Source of the DNA: JADZAI01 sp047602465
GTDB lineage: Bacteria > Pseudomonadota > Alphaproteobacteria > Micropepsales > Micropepsaceae
DNA length: 64,000 bases
Assembly (NCBI GenBank): GCA_047602465.1
Contig: JASGHF010000001.1
Coordinates: forward strand, 2,542,001 to 2,606,000
Direction of reading: 5' to 3'
Of this stretch, positions 7,555 through 15,684 are shown one piece after another (positions within the stretch are counted from its first letter, which is position 1; each line of letters opens with the position of its first letter). A model generated the notes under the pieces. That model did not search any database, was not told the DNA's origin, and was given only the letters and a program-made list of their open reading frames with translations. Position numbers and translations under genes: made by a program.

Positions 7555-9360
7555 ATGGCCGCTCCCCTGCTTCAACTTCGTGACATTCGCCTCACCTTCG
7601 GCGGCGCGCCGCTGCTCGACGGCGCTGAACTCATCGTGACGGCGGGCGACCGCGTGGCGCTGGTCGGGCGCAACGGGTCGGGCAAGTCGACTCTGCTGAA
7701 GGTCGCGGCCGGACTGATGGAAGCCGACCGGGGCGAGCGCTTCGCCGATTCAGGCGCGACCATCCGTTATCTGCCCCAGGAGCCTGATCTTTCCGGCTAC
7801 GCCACGACGCTTGCCTATGTCGAAGCGGGAATGCAGGGCGGCGATGCCGATCACCGTGCGCTTTATCTGTTGAACGAACTCGGCCTCACAGGGGCCGAAA
7901 CTCCGGCGAACCTGTCGGGCGGCGAGCAGCGGCGGGCGGCCCTCGCCCGTGTTCTGGCGCCGCAGCCTGATATCCTGCTGCTCGACGAGCCAACCAACCA
8001 TCTCGACCTTCCGGCTATCGAATGGCTGGAAAGCGAACTCGCGTCGATGCGCTCGGCGCTGCTGCTCATCAGCCACGACCGCCGCTTCCTTGAAAAGCTG
8101 TCGCGCAGCGTCGTCTGGCTCGATCGCGGACGGACGCGGCGGCTTGAGCGCGGCTTTGCGCATTTCGAGACCTGGCGCGACGAGGTGCTGGCCGAGGAAG
8201 AACTGGAGCGGCACAAGCTGGATCGCCAGATCGCGCGTGAAGAAGATTGGATGCGCTATGGCGTCACCGCCCGGCGCAAACGCAATCAGGGCCGTCTTGG
8301 CCGCCTCAACGATTTGCGTCAGCAGCGCCGCGATGCCCGCCGCGCCACCGGCACAGTGGAAATGACCGCGGCGGAGGCGCAGGGATCGGGCACGCGGGTG
8401 ATCGAGGCGAAGGGCGTCTCCAAATCGTTCGGCGACAAGCATGTCGTGCGCGATGTCTCCACCCGCATCGTACGCGGCGACCGCGTGGCGATCGTCGGCC
8501 CGAACGGGGCGGGCAAGACCACGCTGCTGAACCTCATGACCGGCAAGCTGCAGCCCGATAGCGGCGCGATCGTCATGGGCGCCAACGTGCAGCTCGCCTG
8601 GCTGGACCAGCAGCGGGCGCTGCTGGATGACGATATGTCGGTCTCCGACACGCTCACCGGCGGCGGCTCGGAGACATTGGCGGTCGGCGGCGTCACCCGG
8701 CACGTCGCGGGCTATCTCAAAGAGTTCCTCTTCGCGCCGGAGCAGATTCGCCAGAAGGTGTGCCAGTTGTCGGGCGGCGAGCGCGGGCGGCTGCTGCTCG
8801 CGCGGGCCTTCGCGCGGCCCAGCAATCTGCTCGTGCTGGACGAACCGACCAACGATCTCGATCTCGAAACGCTCGATGTGCTGCAGGAGGCGCTCGCCGC
8901 CTATGACGGCACGGTGCTGATCGTCAGCCACGATCGAGACTTCCTCGATCGTGTCGCGACCTCGATCCTGATGGCGGAAGGCGATGGGCGCTTCACCGAT
9001 TATGCCGGTGGCTATACCGACATGGTCACCCAGCGCGGCGCAGGCGTGACCGCCAAGGCGGCGGCCAGGGCGGCGAGCGCGCCGAAGGCCGAAACGGCGC
9101 CGGCTCCCGCTCGCGCCGTTCAGCGCAAGCTTTCGTTCAAAGAAAAACACGCGCTGGAAACGCTGCCCGGCAAGATCGCGGCGCTGGAAAGCGAGATGGC
9201 GGCGCTCGAGGCGAAGCTCGGCGACGCCTCGCTCTACACACGCGATCCCAAGGCCTATTCGGCCGCCTCCACACGCCTCGATGCGGCGCGACAGGAAAAG
9301 GACGCAGCCGAGCATCAGTGGCTGGAGCTGGAAATGCTCCGCGAAGAACTGGGCGTCTGA
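7555..9360 (+). CDS. uup: ABC-F family ATP-binding protein, Uup-like
   Basis: A soluble protein with two ABC ATPase domains and no membrane segments, so not a transporter. Domain 1 has GRNGSGKST, LSGGEQRR and LLLDEPTNHLD; domain 2 has GPNGAGKTT, LSGGERGR and LVLDEPTNDLD. They are joined by a charged linker, and a C-terminal coiled coil (about 530-600, rich in Glu/Lys/Ala) is the Uup feature. Uup acts on ribosomes and influences DNA stability and transposon excision in E. coli. 601 residues is within range. Confidence 0.88.
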   Translation: MAAPLLQLRDIRLTFGGAPLLDGAELIVTAGDRVALVGRNGSGKSTLLKVAAGLMEADRGERFADSGATIRYLPQEPDLSGYATTLAYVEAGMQGGDADHRALYLLNELGLTGAETPANLSGGEQRRAALARVLAPQPDILLLDEPTNHLDLPAIEWLESELASMRSALLLISHDRRFLEKLSRSVVWLDRGRTRRLERGFAHFETWRDEVLAEEELERHKLDRQIAREEDWMRYGVTARRKRNQGRLGRLNDLRQQRRDARRATGTVEMTAAEAQGSGTRVIEAKGVSKSFGDKHVVRDVSTRIVRGDRVAIVGPNGAGKTTLLNLMTGKLQPDSGAIVMGANVQLAWLDQQRALLDDDMSVSDTLTGGGSETLAVGGVTRHVAGYLKEFLFAPEQIRQKVCQLSGGERGRLLLARAFARPSNLLVLDEPTNDLDLETLDVLQEALAAYDGTVLIVSHDRDFLDRVATSILMAEGDGRFTDYAGGYTDMVTQRGAGVTAKAAARAASAPKAETAPAPARAVQRKLSFKEKHALETLPGKIAALESEMAALEAKLGDASLYTRDPKAYSAASTRLDAARQEKDAAEHQWLELEMLREELGV

Positions 9361-9403
9361 AAGCAAATCGCGCTAGGCTTCCCCAAAACAGGGGAGACTG
9401 CTG

Positions 9404-10114
9404 ATGAAGATCCAGGAGATTGCGTACCAGGCCGACGGGCGCGACATGCTCGGCACCTATGTCGTGGGTGAAGGGGCGCACAAGCGGCCGGGCGTGCTGG
9501 TCGCGCATGAGGGACCGGGGCTGGACGATCACGCCAAATCCTATGCCCGGCGGCTCGCCGATCTTGGTTACGCGGCCTTTGCGCTCGACTATCACGGCGG
9601 CGGCAAATGGCTGCCCGACCGCGCGCAGATGATGTCGCGCATCATGGAATTGCTGGGCGCTCCCGACCGGATCGTGGCGCTCGGCCAGGCTGGCCTTGAC
9701 GTTCTCACCGCCCAGGCAGAGGTCGACACGACGCGCCTTGCGGCGATCGGCTTCTGTTTTGGCGGCACCCTGAGCCTTCACCTGGCGCGGGCGGGCGTGC
9801 CGCTCAAGGCGGCGGTGGGCTTCCATGCCGGGCTTGGCACCGCCGCGCCGGCGAAAGCCGGGGCCGTGAAGGCGAAGGTGCTGGCGCTGATCGGCACGGA
9901 CGATCCGATCATCCCGCCGCAGCAGCGCACGGATTTCGAGGCGGAAATGCGTGCCGCAGGCGCGGACTGGCAGCTTCACCTTTATGGCGGCGTCCAGCAC
10001 AGCTTCACCAATCCAGGGGCGCCGGCCGCGAATATCCCGGGCATCGTTTACGACGAAAACGCAGAAAAGCGGTCGTGGCAGGCGATGCGGAACCTGTTCG
10101 ACGAGGTTTTTTGA
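9404..10114 (+). CDS. Dienelactone hydrolase family protein
   Basis: An alpha/beta hydrolase of 236 residues with the nucleophile Cys in GFCFGGTLS (about residue 123), Asp in IGTDDPIIP and His in GGVQHSFTNPGA, the Cys-Asp-His triad of the family. The best known member opens dienelactones in chloroaromatic degradation, but most genomic copies have unknown ester substrates. AGGGGAG precedes the ATG by seven bases. No aromatic-degradation genes are adjacent, so the substrate cannot be named. Confidence 0.85.
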   Translation: MKIQEIAYQADGRDMLGTYVVGEGAHKRPGVLVAHEGPGLDDHAKSYARRLADLGYAAFALDYHGGGKWLPDRAQMMSRIMELLGAPDRIVALGQAGLDVLTAQAEVDTTRLAAIGFCFGGTLSLHLARAGVPLKAAVGFHAGLGTAAPAKAGAVKAKVLALIGTDDPIIPPQQRTDFEAEMRAAGADWQLHLYGGVQHSFTNPGAPAANIPGIVYDENAEKRSWQAMRNLFDEVF

Positions 10115-10183
10115 CGGTCGCTGTCGGCCTGCGCGTTATTCATACGTCTTGAAGACGAGACGACACGAGGAAGGAGATTTGTC

Positions 10184-10540
10184 ATGCCCTATGTCGATGG
10201 TTTCATTCTCGCGATCCCCAAGGCGAATATCGGCGCCTACAAGAAGATGGCCACGCTCGGCCGTGATGTCTGGATGGAATACGGCGCGCTGTCCTATGTG
10301 GAGTGCCAGGGCGATGATGTGCCCTATGGCGAGGTGACGTCGTTCCCGCGCGCCGTGCAGGCCAAGGACGACGAGGTCGTGTTCTTTTCCTGGATCACTT
10401 ACGAATCCAAGGAAAAGCGTGACGAGATCAACAAGAAGGTGATGGCCGATCCGCGTATGAACGCCTACGGCCCGGACAACATGCCCTTCGACGGGAAGCG
10501 CATGATTTTCGGCGGCTTCCAGAGCGTGGTGGAAGGCTAG
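10184..10540 (+). CDS. DUF1428 family protein
   Basis: A 118-residue alpha/beta-barrel-like small protein starting MPYVDGFILAIPK and containing EYGALSYVECQGDDVP and FFSWITYESKEKRD, as in DUF1428 proteins (similar to E. coli YbaA). The fold is dimeric ferredoxin-like; no reaction is established. AAGGAG stands nine bases before the ATG. It lies 69 bp after the hydrolase gene in the same direction and ends at a long hairpin. Confidence 0.88.
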   Translation: MPYVDGFILAIPKANIGAYKKMATLGRDVWMEYGALSYVECQGDDVPYGEVTSFPRAVQAKDDEVVFFSWITYESKEKRDEINKKVMADPRMNAYGPDNMPFDGKRMIFGGFQSVVEG

Positions 10541-10560
10541 CCAGCCCGCCAGAAGCAGCC

Positions 10561-10606
10561 AGAAGCAATAAGGGCCGTTCCTTGCGGAACGGCCCCCATT
10601 GCTTCT
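10561..10606. terminator. Bidirectional terminator, 46-bp inverted repeat
   Basis: A core stem GGGCCGTTCC/GGAACGGCCC with a TTGC tetraloop (10572-10595) is extended by AGAAGCAAT (10561-10569) and its complement ATTGCTTCT (10598-10606). It lies between the convergent DUF1428 gene and the small minus-strand ORF at 10639-10716. The tails are mixed rather than pure T, with TTATTGCTTCT on the minus strand. Confidence 0.7.
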
Positions 10607-10638
10607 TCCGCTATGCGGCGGAAGGAAACCCGGATCGC

Positions 10639-10716
10639 CTAGGCGCGGATAACCGCGTCAGAGGCGTTCAACAGGATCTCCATGGTCCGCGCTTGCGGTT
10701 TCAGGCAATGAGACAC
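10639..10716 (-). CDS. Predicted 25-residue small protein with an extreme ribosome binding site
   Basis: GTG start, 25 codons, TAG stop. The peptide begins MSHCLKPQAR and ends ILLNASDAVIRA. Immediately upstream is AGGAGGTGATCC, a 12-nt perfect complement of the 16S rRNA 3' end, ending two bases before the start codon with seven bases between AGGAGG and GTG. A possible -10 (TATATT) lies about 25 bases further up. The ORF is divergent from a LysR gene and ends before a strong hairpin, so it looks like a free-standing unit. I do not recognise the family. It could be a regulatory peptide or a coding small RNA. Confidence 0.55.
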   Translation of the reverse strand: MSHCLKPQARTMEILLNASDAVIRA

Positions 10717-10729
10717 TGGATCACCTCCT
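10716..10729 (-). promoter_or_regulatory. Extended Shine-Dalgarno matching the full anti-SD tail
   Basis: Read on the plus strand, these 14 bases (CTGGATCACCTCCT) are identical to the conserved 3' tail of bacterial 16S rRNA. On the minus-strand transcript they form the longest possible Shine-Dalgarno helix for the 25-codon ORF. Ordinary genes in this window show matches of only four to eight bases. Confidence 0.6.
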
Positions 10730-10807
10730 CTCGTTTGGTTGACGACGCACCCAATATAGTCACGGGCCGCGCGTTGGGCTAGAGGCAGTGTGAGGTTGCG
10801 GGGAACC

Positions 10808-11767
10808 ATGGCGGCGAACGACGACATCAACGATACGGCGGTGCGCCTGCCGCCGTTTCATGCGCTGCGGGCGTTCGAAGCGGCCGGTCGGAACCTGTCG
10901 TTCGCACGTGCCGCCGACGAGCTTGGCGTCAGCCCGGCGGCGGTGAGCCAGCATATCCAGCAGATGGAAGAATTCGCGGGGCAGCCGCTGTTTCGCCGCC
11001 TTGGGCGGCGGGTCGAACTGACCGATGCCGGTCACGCCGCGCTGGCCCACGTGGCGAGCGCCATGGCGAGCCTCGGGGAAGCGGCCCGCGTGATGCGCCT
11101 GCCGCTGCGCGGTCAGCGCGTGTCGGTGTCGGTCGCGCCATCATTCGCGATCAAATGGCTGGTGCCGCGGCTTGAGCGGTTCAAGGAACTCCATCCCGAT
11201 ATCGAGGTCTGGGTTTCGGCCGATATGGGCCTTGTCGACTTCGCGGTGGCGGATGTGGACCTCGCCATTCGCTATGGCGCGGGCGGCTATGCCGACGCGC
11301 AGGCGCAGATGCTGCTCTCGGAGAGCGTGGTGCCGATCTGCTCGCCGGCGCTGATCGAGGGCGCGGAAGGGCTGAAGAAGGTCGAGGACATTTCGCGCTT
11401 CGCCCTGTTGCACGACGACAGCCCGGATCGCGATCCGTCGTGCCCGACATGGCCGATGTGGATGATGGCGCGAGGCCTCGATGCCGAGAACGCGCGCAAG
11501 GGCCTGCGTCTCAACCAGTCCTCGATGGTGATCGAGGCGGCTATGGCGGGCAAAGGCATCGGCCTCGCCAAGCGCCAGCTGGCGGCGGCGGATATCGCAT
11601 CGGGCCGTCTTGTGACGCCATTTGACGCGGCGGATACGCCGATCAATTTCGCCTATTGGATGGTCTGGCGGCGCGGCCGCACGCTATCGCCGGGCCTGAA
11701 GGCCTTCATCGACTGGCTGCGCGACGAAGCGGGCCAGGCGGAAGCGGATCTCGGCGCGGGGATCTAG
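10808..11767 (+). CDS. LysR-family transcriptional regulator (GcvA-like)
   Basis: A 319-residue regulator. The N-terminal winged helix (about 11-70) shows the GcvA-group pattern LPPFHALRAFEAAGRNLSF and VSPAAVSQHIQQMEE; the rest is a periplasmic-binding-protein-like sensor domain with SVAPSFAIKWLVPRL and GIGLAKRQL. The ligand is unknown. I prefer ATG 10808 over GTG 10790. LysR proteins commonly control the divergent neighbour, here the 25-codon ORF only 91 bp away, so that small gene is the first candidate target. Confidence 0.9.
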   Translation: MAANDDINDTAVRLPPFHALRAFEAAGRNLSFARAADELGVSPAAVSQHIQQMEEFAGQPLFRRLGRRVELTDAGHAALAHVASAMASLGEAARVMRLPLRGQRVSVSVAPSFAIKWLVPRLERFKELHPDIEVWVSADMGLVDFAVADVDLAIRYGAGGYADAQAQMLLSESVVPICSPALIEGAEGLKKVEDISRFALLHDDSPDRDPSCPTWPMWMMARGLDAENARKGLRLNQSSMVIEAAMAGKGIGLAKRQLAAADIASGRLVTPFDAADTPINFAYWMVWRRGRTLSPGLKAFIDWLRDEAGQAEADLGAGI

Positions 11768-11817
11768 TTTCCTCGTGTCACCCCAGCTCAAGGCCGGGAC
11801 GACAAAATGGCCGGGAC

Positions 11818-12642
11818 TCAGCCCACAAACGCCCGTTCGATCACGAACTGGCCGGGCTCGCTCACCGCGCCTTCGGTGAGGCCGGCCTTTTCCAGCAGAG
11901 CCTTGGTGTCGGCGATCATCGCCATCGAGCCGCAGATCATGGCGCGGTCGTGCGCCGGATCGAAAGGGGGGACGCCCAGATCCTCGAACAGCCTGCCGTT
12001 CTCGATCAGCGTGGTGATGCGGCCCGTGCGGGGGCCGGCCTCCTGGGTGACCGAGGTGATGTGCCGGAGCTTGCCGGCGGCGAGTTCGCCGACCAGCGGG
12101 TCTTCCAGCGTCTGCTTCACGAGGTCTTCGCCATAGGCGAGTTCCGAGGCGAAGCGGCTGCCGTGGACGAGGATCACATCCTCGAACCGCTCGTAGGTTT
12201 CCGGGTCGCGGATCAGTGAGGCGAAGGGCGCTATGCCGGTGCCGGTGGAGAGCATGTAGAGGCGCCTGGCCGGGGTCAGGGCGTCCAGAACCAGCGTGCC
12301 GGTCGGCTTGCGCCCCAGCAGAACCTGATCGCCCGGCTTGATGAGCTGAAGCCGCGAGGTGAGCGGGCCGTCCTCGACCTTGATCGAATAGAAGTCGAGC
12401 GCCTCGTCCCAAGAGGGGCTGGCGATGGAATAGGCGCGGAGCAGCGGCTTGCCGTTGACCTCAAGCCCGATCATCACGAACTCACCGGAACGGAAGCGTA
12501 ACGATGCGGGGCGCGTAATGCGGAACTGGAACAGCCGGTCTGTCCAGTGGCGAACCTCCAGCACGGTTTCCAGGGTGGGACCGCCGGCCTTTGCGACCGG
12601 TTTTGCGCCGGCTGTCGCGCCGTCGGGGGTAATCGCGTTCAT
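11818..12642 (-). CDS. fpr: Ferredoxin--NADP reductase
   Basis: FAD enzyme that passes electrons from NADPH to ferredoxin. FAD-binding RAYSIASP and the NADP-binding STGTGIAPFASLIRDPE are both present, and the short C-terminus (VIERAFVG) matches the bacterial Fpr subclass. The start at 12642 has GGAG; the frame is open 84 bases further without support. It is divergent from cysI across 154 bp, and a ferredoxin-dependent sulfite reductase needs exactly this electron supply, so joint regulation is likely. Confidence 0.9.
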   Translation of the reverse strand: MNAITPDGATAGAKPVAKAGGPTLETVLEVRHWTDRLFQFRITRPASLRFRSGEFVMIGLEVNGKPLLRAYSIASPSWDEALDFYSIKVEDGPLTSRLQLIKPGDQVLLGRKPTGTLVLDALTPARRLYMLSTGTGIAPFASLIRDPETYERFEDVILVHGSRFASELAYGEDLVKQTLEDPLVGELAAGKLRHITSVTQEAGPRTGRITTLIENGRLFEDLGVPPFDPAHDRAMICGSMAMIADTKALLEKAGLTEGAVSEPGQFVIERAFVG

Positions 12643-12796
12643 CTCATCGCTCCATTGGCGGCTGCGATGCCATGCCAATACCCGCCGAAACCACAATCTG
12701 ACGCTAATGTCACTCTTAAGCGGCATGAACTAGCACGCGCGCGAGAGGCGGCTTAGGTCAGGGCCATCTTCCTGGTCAATTTCCGGCTTTTTCGCG

Positions 12797-14461
12797 ATGT
12801 ATCGGTACGACGCTGTCGACAGGCTTCTGGTGGAGGAACGGGCGGCCCAGTTCAGGGGCCAGACCGAACGCTTTCTGAGCGGCGAGCTGAGCGATGATGC
12901 GTTCAAGCCGCTGCGTTTGCAGAACGGGCTCTACATCCAGCGCCACGCGCCGATGCTGCGCGTCGCGATCCCCTACGGCATGCTGTCGTCGGACCAGTTG
13001 CGCGTGCTGGGCCGGATCGCCCGGGTCTATGACCGGGGCTATGGCCATTTCACGACGCGTCAGAACATCCAGTACAACTGGATCGACCTGAAGCAGGCCC
13101 CCGACATTCTGGACGAGCTGGCTGCCGTCGAGATGCATGCCATCCAGACCAGCGGCAATTGCATCCGCAACACGACGACCGACCATCTGGCCGGCGTTGC
13201 GGCGGACGAGGTGGTCGACCCGCGCCCTTACTGCGAGCTGATGCGCCAGTGGTCGACGTTCAATCCGGAATTCGCGTTCCTGCCCCGCAAGTTCAAGGTC
13301 GCCTTCAATGGGGCAGGCCAGGACCGCGCGGCGACCGGCGTCCACGATCTGGCGTTCGAGCTGAAGCTGGATGCGGCGGGTGAAGTGGTGATGGACGTGA
13401 TCGCCGGCGGCGGTCAGGGCCGCACGCCGCGCATCGGGCCGGTCATCAAGCGCGATCTGCCCTGGCGCGAAATGCTGACCTACACCGAGGCGGTGCTGCG
13501 CGCCTACAACCGCTGGGGCCGCCGCGACAACCTGTACAAGTCGCGCATCAAGATCCTGGTGGAATCGATCGGCGCGCAACGCTTCGCCGCCGATGTGGAA
13601 GACGAATGGCGTCACCTGAAGGGCGGCATTGCGCGGATCACGGATGAGGAATTCAACCGCATCAATGCCTGCTTCACCGATCCGGCCTATCTGAGCGACG
13701 ACGAGGCGGGCGCCGATCTGTCGGCGCTGCGCGTGACGCACAAGCGCTTCGACGCATGGCTGCGGCGCAATGTGGTGGCGCACAAGCGCGCCGGCTACGC
13801 CGCCGTGACGCTGAGCCTGAAGCGCACCGGTCCTGCGCCGGGCGATGCGACCGATGTGGAGATGGAGCAGGCGGCCGATCTGGCTGATCGCTTCTCGTTC
13901 GGCGAGCTGCGCGTCTCGCATCATCAGAACCTGGTGCTGGCCGACGTCGCACGGAAGGATCTGTTCGATCTGTGGCAGGCGGCGGAGGCGAGCGGCTACG
14001 CGGAGCCGAATATCGGCCTGGTGACCGACATCATCGCCTGCCCCGGCGGCGATTTCTGCGCGCTGGCGAATGCCCGCGCCATTCCCATCGCGACGGCCAT
14101 CCAGGAGCGTTTCGACGCGGCCAGGCAGGAAGCGATCGGCGAGCTGGCCGTGAAGATTTCCGGCTGCATCAATTCGTGCGGCCACCACCATGTCGGCCAT
14201 ATCGGCGTGCTGGGCGTCGATAAGAACGGCGAGGAATGGTATCAGATCCTGGTCGGCGGGCGTTCGGACAACGAAGTCTCGCTCGGCACCATCCTCGGCC
14301 GCTCGATCAAGTTCGATGAAGTGCCCGGCATGGTCGAGCGTCTGGTCGATGTGTATCTGAACGCCCGCGAAGGCGAGGAGCGTTTCATCGATACGGTGGG
14401 GCGCATCGGCATCGCGCCGTTCAAGGCCGCCGCCTATCCCGACAAGGTGCAGGCGGCATGA
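12797..14461 (+). CDS. cysI: Assimilatory sulfite (nitrite/sulfite) reductase, siroheme/4Fe-4S subunit
   Basis: Reduces sulfite to sulfide with six electrons. The siroheme/[4Fe-4S] ligands are visible as CPGGDFC (C-x5-C) and SGCINSCGHH (C-x3-C) near residues 418-460; earlier, FTTRQNIQYNWI and SGNCIRNTTTDH are substrate/siroheme loops. At 554 residues with no flavoprotein CysJ nearby, it probably draws electrons from ferredoxin. It heads a six-gene operon and its TGA overlaps the next ATG by four bases. Sulfite rather than nitrite is inferred from the neighbours. Confidence 0.93.
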   Translation: MYRYDAVDRLLVEERAAQFRGQTERFLSGELSDDAFKPLRLQNGLYIQRHAPMLRVAIPYGMLSSDQLRVLGRIARVYDRGYGHFTTRQNIQYNWIDLKQAPDILDELAAVEMHAIQTSGNCIRNTTTDHLAGVAADEVVDPRPYCELMRQWSTFNPEFAFLPRKFKVAFNGAGQDRAATGVHDLAFELKLDAAGEVVMDVIAGGGQGRTPRIGPVIKRDLPWREMLTYTEAVLRAYNRWGRRDNLYKSRIKILVESIGAQRFAADVEDEWRHLKGGIARITDEEFNRINACFTDPAYLSDDEAGADLSALRVTHKRFDAWLRRNVVAHKRAGYAAVTLSLKRTGPAPGDATDVEMEQAADLADRFSFGELRVSHHQNLVLADVARKDLFDLWQAAEASGYAEPNIGLVTDIIACPGGDFCALANARAIPIATAIQERFDAARQEAIGELAVKISGCINSCGHHHVGHIGVLGVDKNGEEWYQILVGGRSDNEVSLGTILGRSIKFDEVPGMVERLVDVYLNAREGEERFIDTVGRIGIAPFKAAAYPDKVQAA

Positions 14462-15684
14462 GCCAGCTTATCCGCCTCGCCGACAACCGCGTCCGCATCG
14501 AGGACGACACCTGGCTGCTGCTCGCCGAACCGGGCGCCGATGTGTGGCCCGAGGGCGACGTGATCGTGCCGCTGGCCGACTGGACGGCGCGCGCCGACGC
14601 GTTGAAGGCGCGCACAGGCCGCACAGGCGTGTGGCTGGCGCCGGCCGATGACACGCTGACGCTGAAGGATCATCTGGACGGGCTGGCGCTCATCGCGGTG
14701 CAATTTCCGAAATTCACCGATGGGCGCGGCTATTCGCACGCGACGCTGCTGCGCAAGCGGCTGGGCTGGACGGGCGAGCTGCGCGCCGTCGGCGAAGTGC
14801 TGCGCGACCAGCTGTTCTTCATGACGCGGACGGGTTTCACTTCGTTCGCGGTGCCTGCCGGGTTCGAGGCGAACACGCTGACCGGCGGCCTGACCGATTT
14901 CTCGATCGCCTATCAGGACGCCATCGTCGACCCGTCGGCGCCGGCGCTCGCCAACCGGGTGGTGGCGGTGCGTGAAGCGAAGATCGCGCGAACCGTCAAC
15001 CAGCTGAAGAAGATCGCCGCGCGCCACGACGATGCAGCGTTCGCGACCAGCCTGTCGGCCGAAGACATGGTGATCACCGATCTCATCGCGCGCCACAGCC
15101 TGCCGATCCATATCGCGACGCTGGACACCGGCCGTCTGCATGACGAGACGCTGGGCATGATCGGCGAAGTGAAAGCGAAATACGGCATCGACATCGAGGT
15201 GATGCATCCCGTCACCGACGCTGTGGCGGCGCATGTCGCTGCGCATGGCGATCACGCGTTTTATGAGAGCCTCGAGTTGCGCAAGGAATGCTGCGGCATC
15301 CGCAAGGTGGAGCCGCTGAACCGCGCGCTGGCCGGGCGCTCGGCCTGGCTCACCGGTCAGCGCCGCGATCAGGCGGTCACGCGCGTCCGTCTGCCGGAAG
15401 CCGAGCATGACGATGCGCGCGGGATGGCTAAGTACAATCCGCTCGCCGACTGGAGCTGGGACGATGTGCTGGCCTATGCGGCGCGCTTCGACGTTCCGCT
15501 CAATCCGCTGCATGCGCGCGGCTATCCCTCTATCGGCTGCGAACCCTGCACCCGCGCCATCCGTCCGGGCGAAGACCCGCGCGCGGGCCGCTGGTGGTGG
15601 GAGCAGGCCGACGCCAAGGAATGCGGCCTGCATGTCGGGCCGGATGGAACGCTGACACGGTCGAACCTGGAATCCGCAGCATGA
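14458..15684 (+). CDS. cysH: DUF934 domain fused to adenylyl-sulfate (APS/PAPS) reductase
   Basis: One uninterrupted 408-residue frame. Residues about 1-150 match the DUF934 protein usually encoded separately between cysI and cysH (VQFPKFTDGRGYSHA, LRDQLFFMTRTGF). Residues about 165-408 are CysH: PP-loop region ATSLSAEDMVI, and cysteines ECCGIRK, GCEPCTR and catalytic KECGLH. The CC...CxxC set ligates a [4Fe-4S] cluster and marks the APS-reducing type, consistent with no APS kinase in the operon. Both ends overlap neighbours by ATGA. The fused arrangement is the notable point. Confidence 0.93.
   Translation: MSQLIRLADNRVRIEDDTWLLLAEPGADVWPEGDVIVPLADWTARADALKARTGRTGVWLAPADDTLTLKDHLDGLALIAVQFPKFTDGRGYSHATLLRKRLGWTGELRAVGEVLRDQLFFMTRTGFTSFAVPAGFEANTLTGGLTDFSIAYQDAIVDPSAPALANRVVAVREAKIARTVNQLKKIAARHDDAAFATSLSAEDMVITDLIARHSLPIHIATLDTGRLHDETLGMIGEVKAKYGIDIEVMHPVTDAVAAHVAAHGDHAFYESLELRKECCGIRKVEPLNRALAGRSAWLTGQRRDQAVTRVRLPEAEHDDARGMAKYNPLADWSWDDVLAYAARFDVPLNPLHARGYPSIGCEPCTRAIRPGEDPRAGRWWWEQADAKECGLHVGPDGTLTRSNLESAA

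Noticed and set aside
11768..11817. Terminator between the LysR gene and fpr
   Set aside because: The repeated GGCCGGGAC is a direct, not inverted, repeat and forms no stable hairpin.
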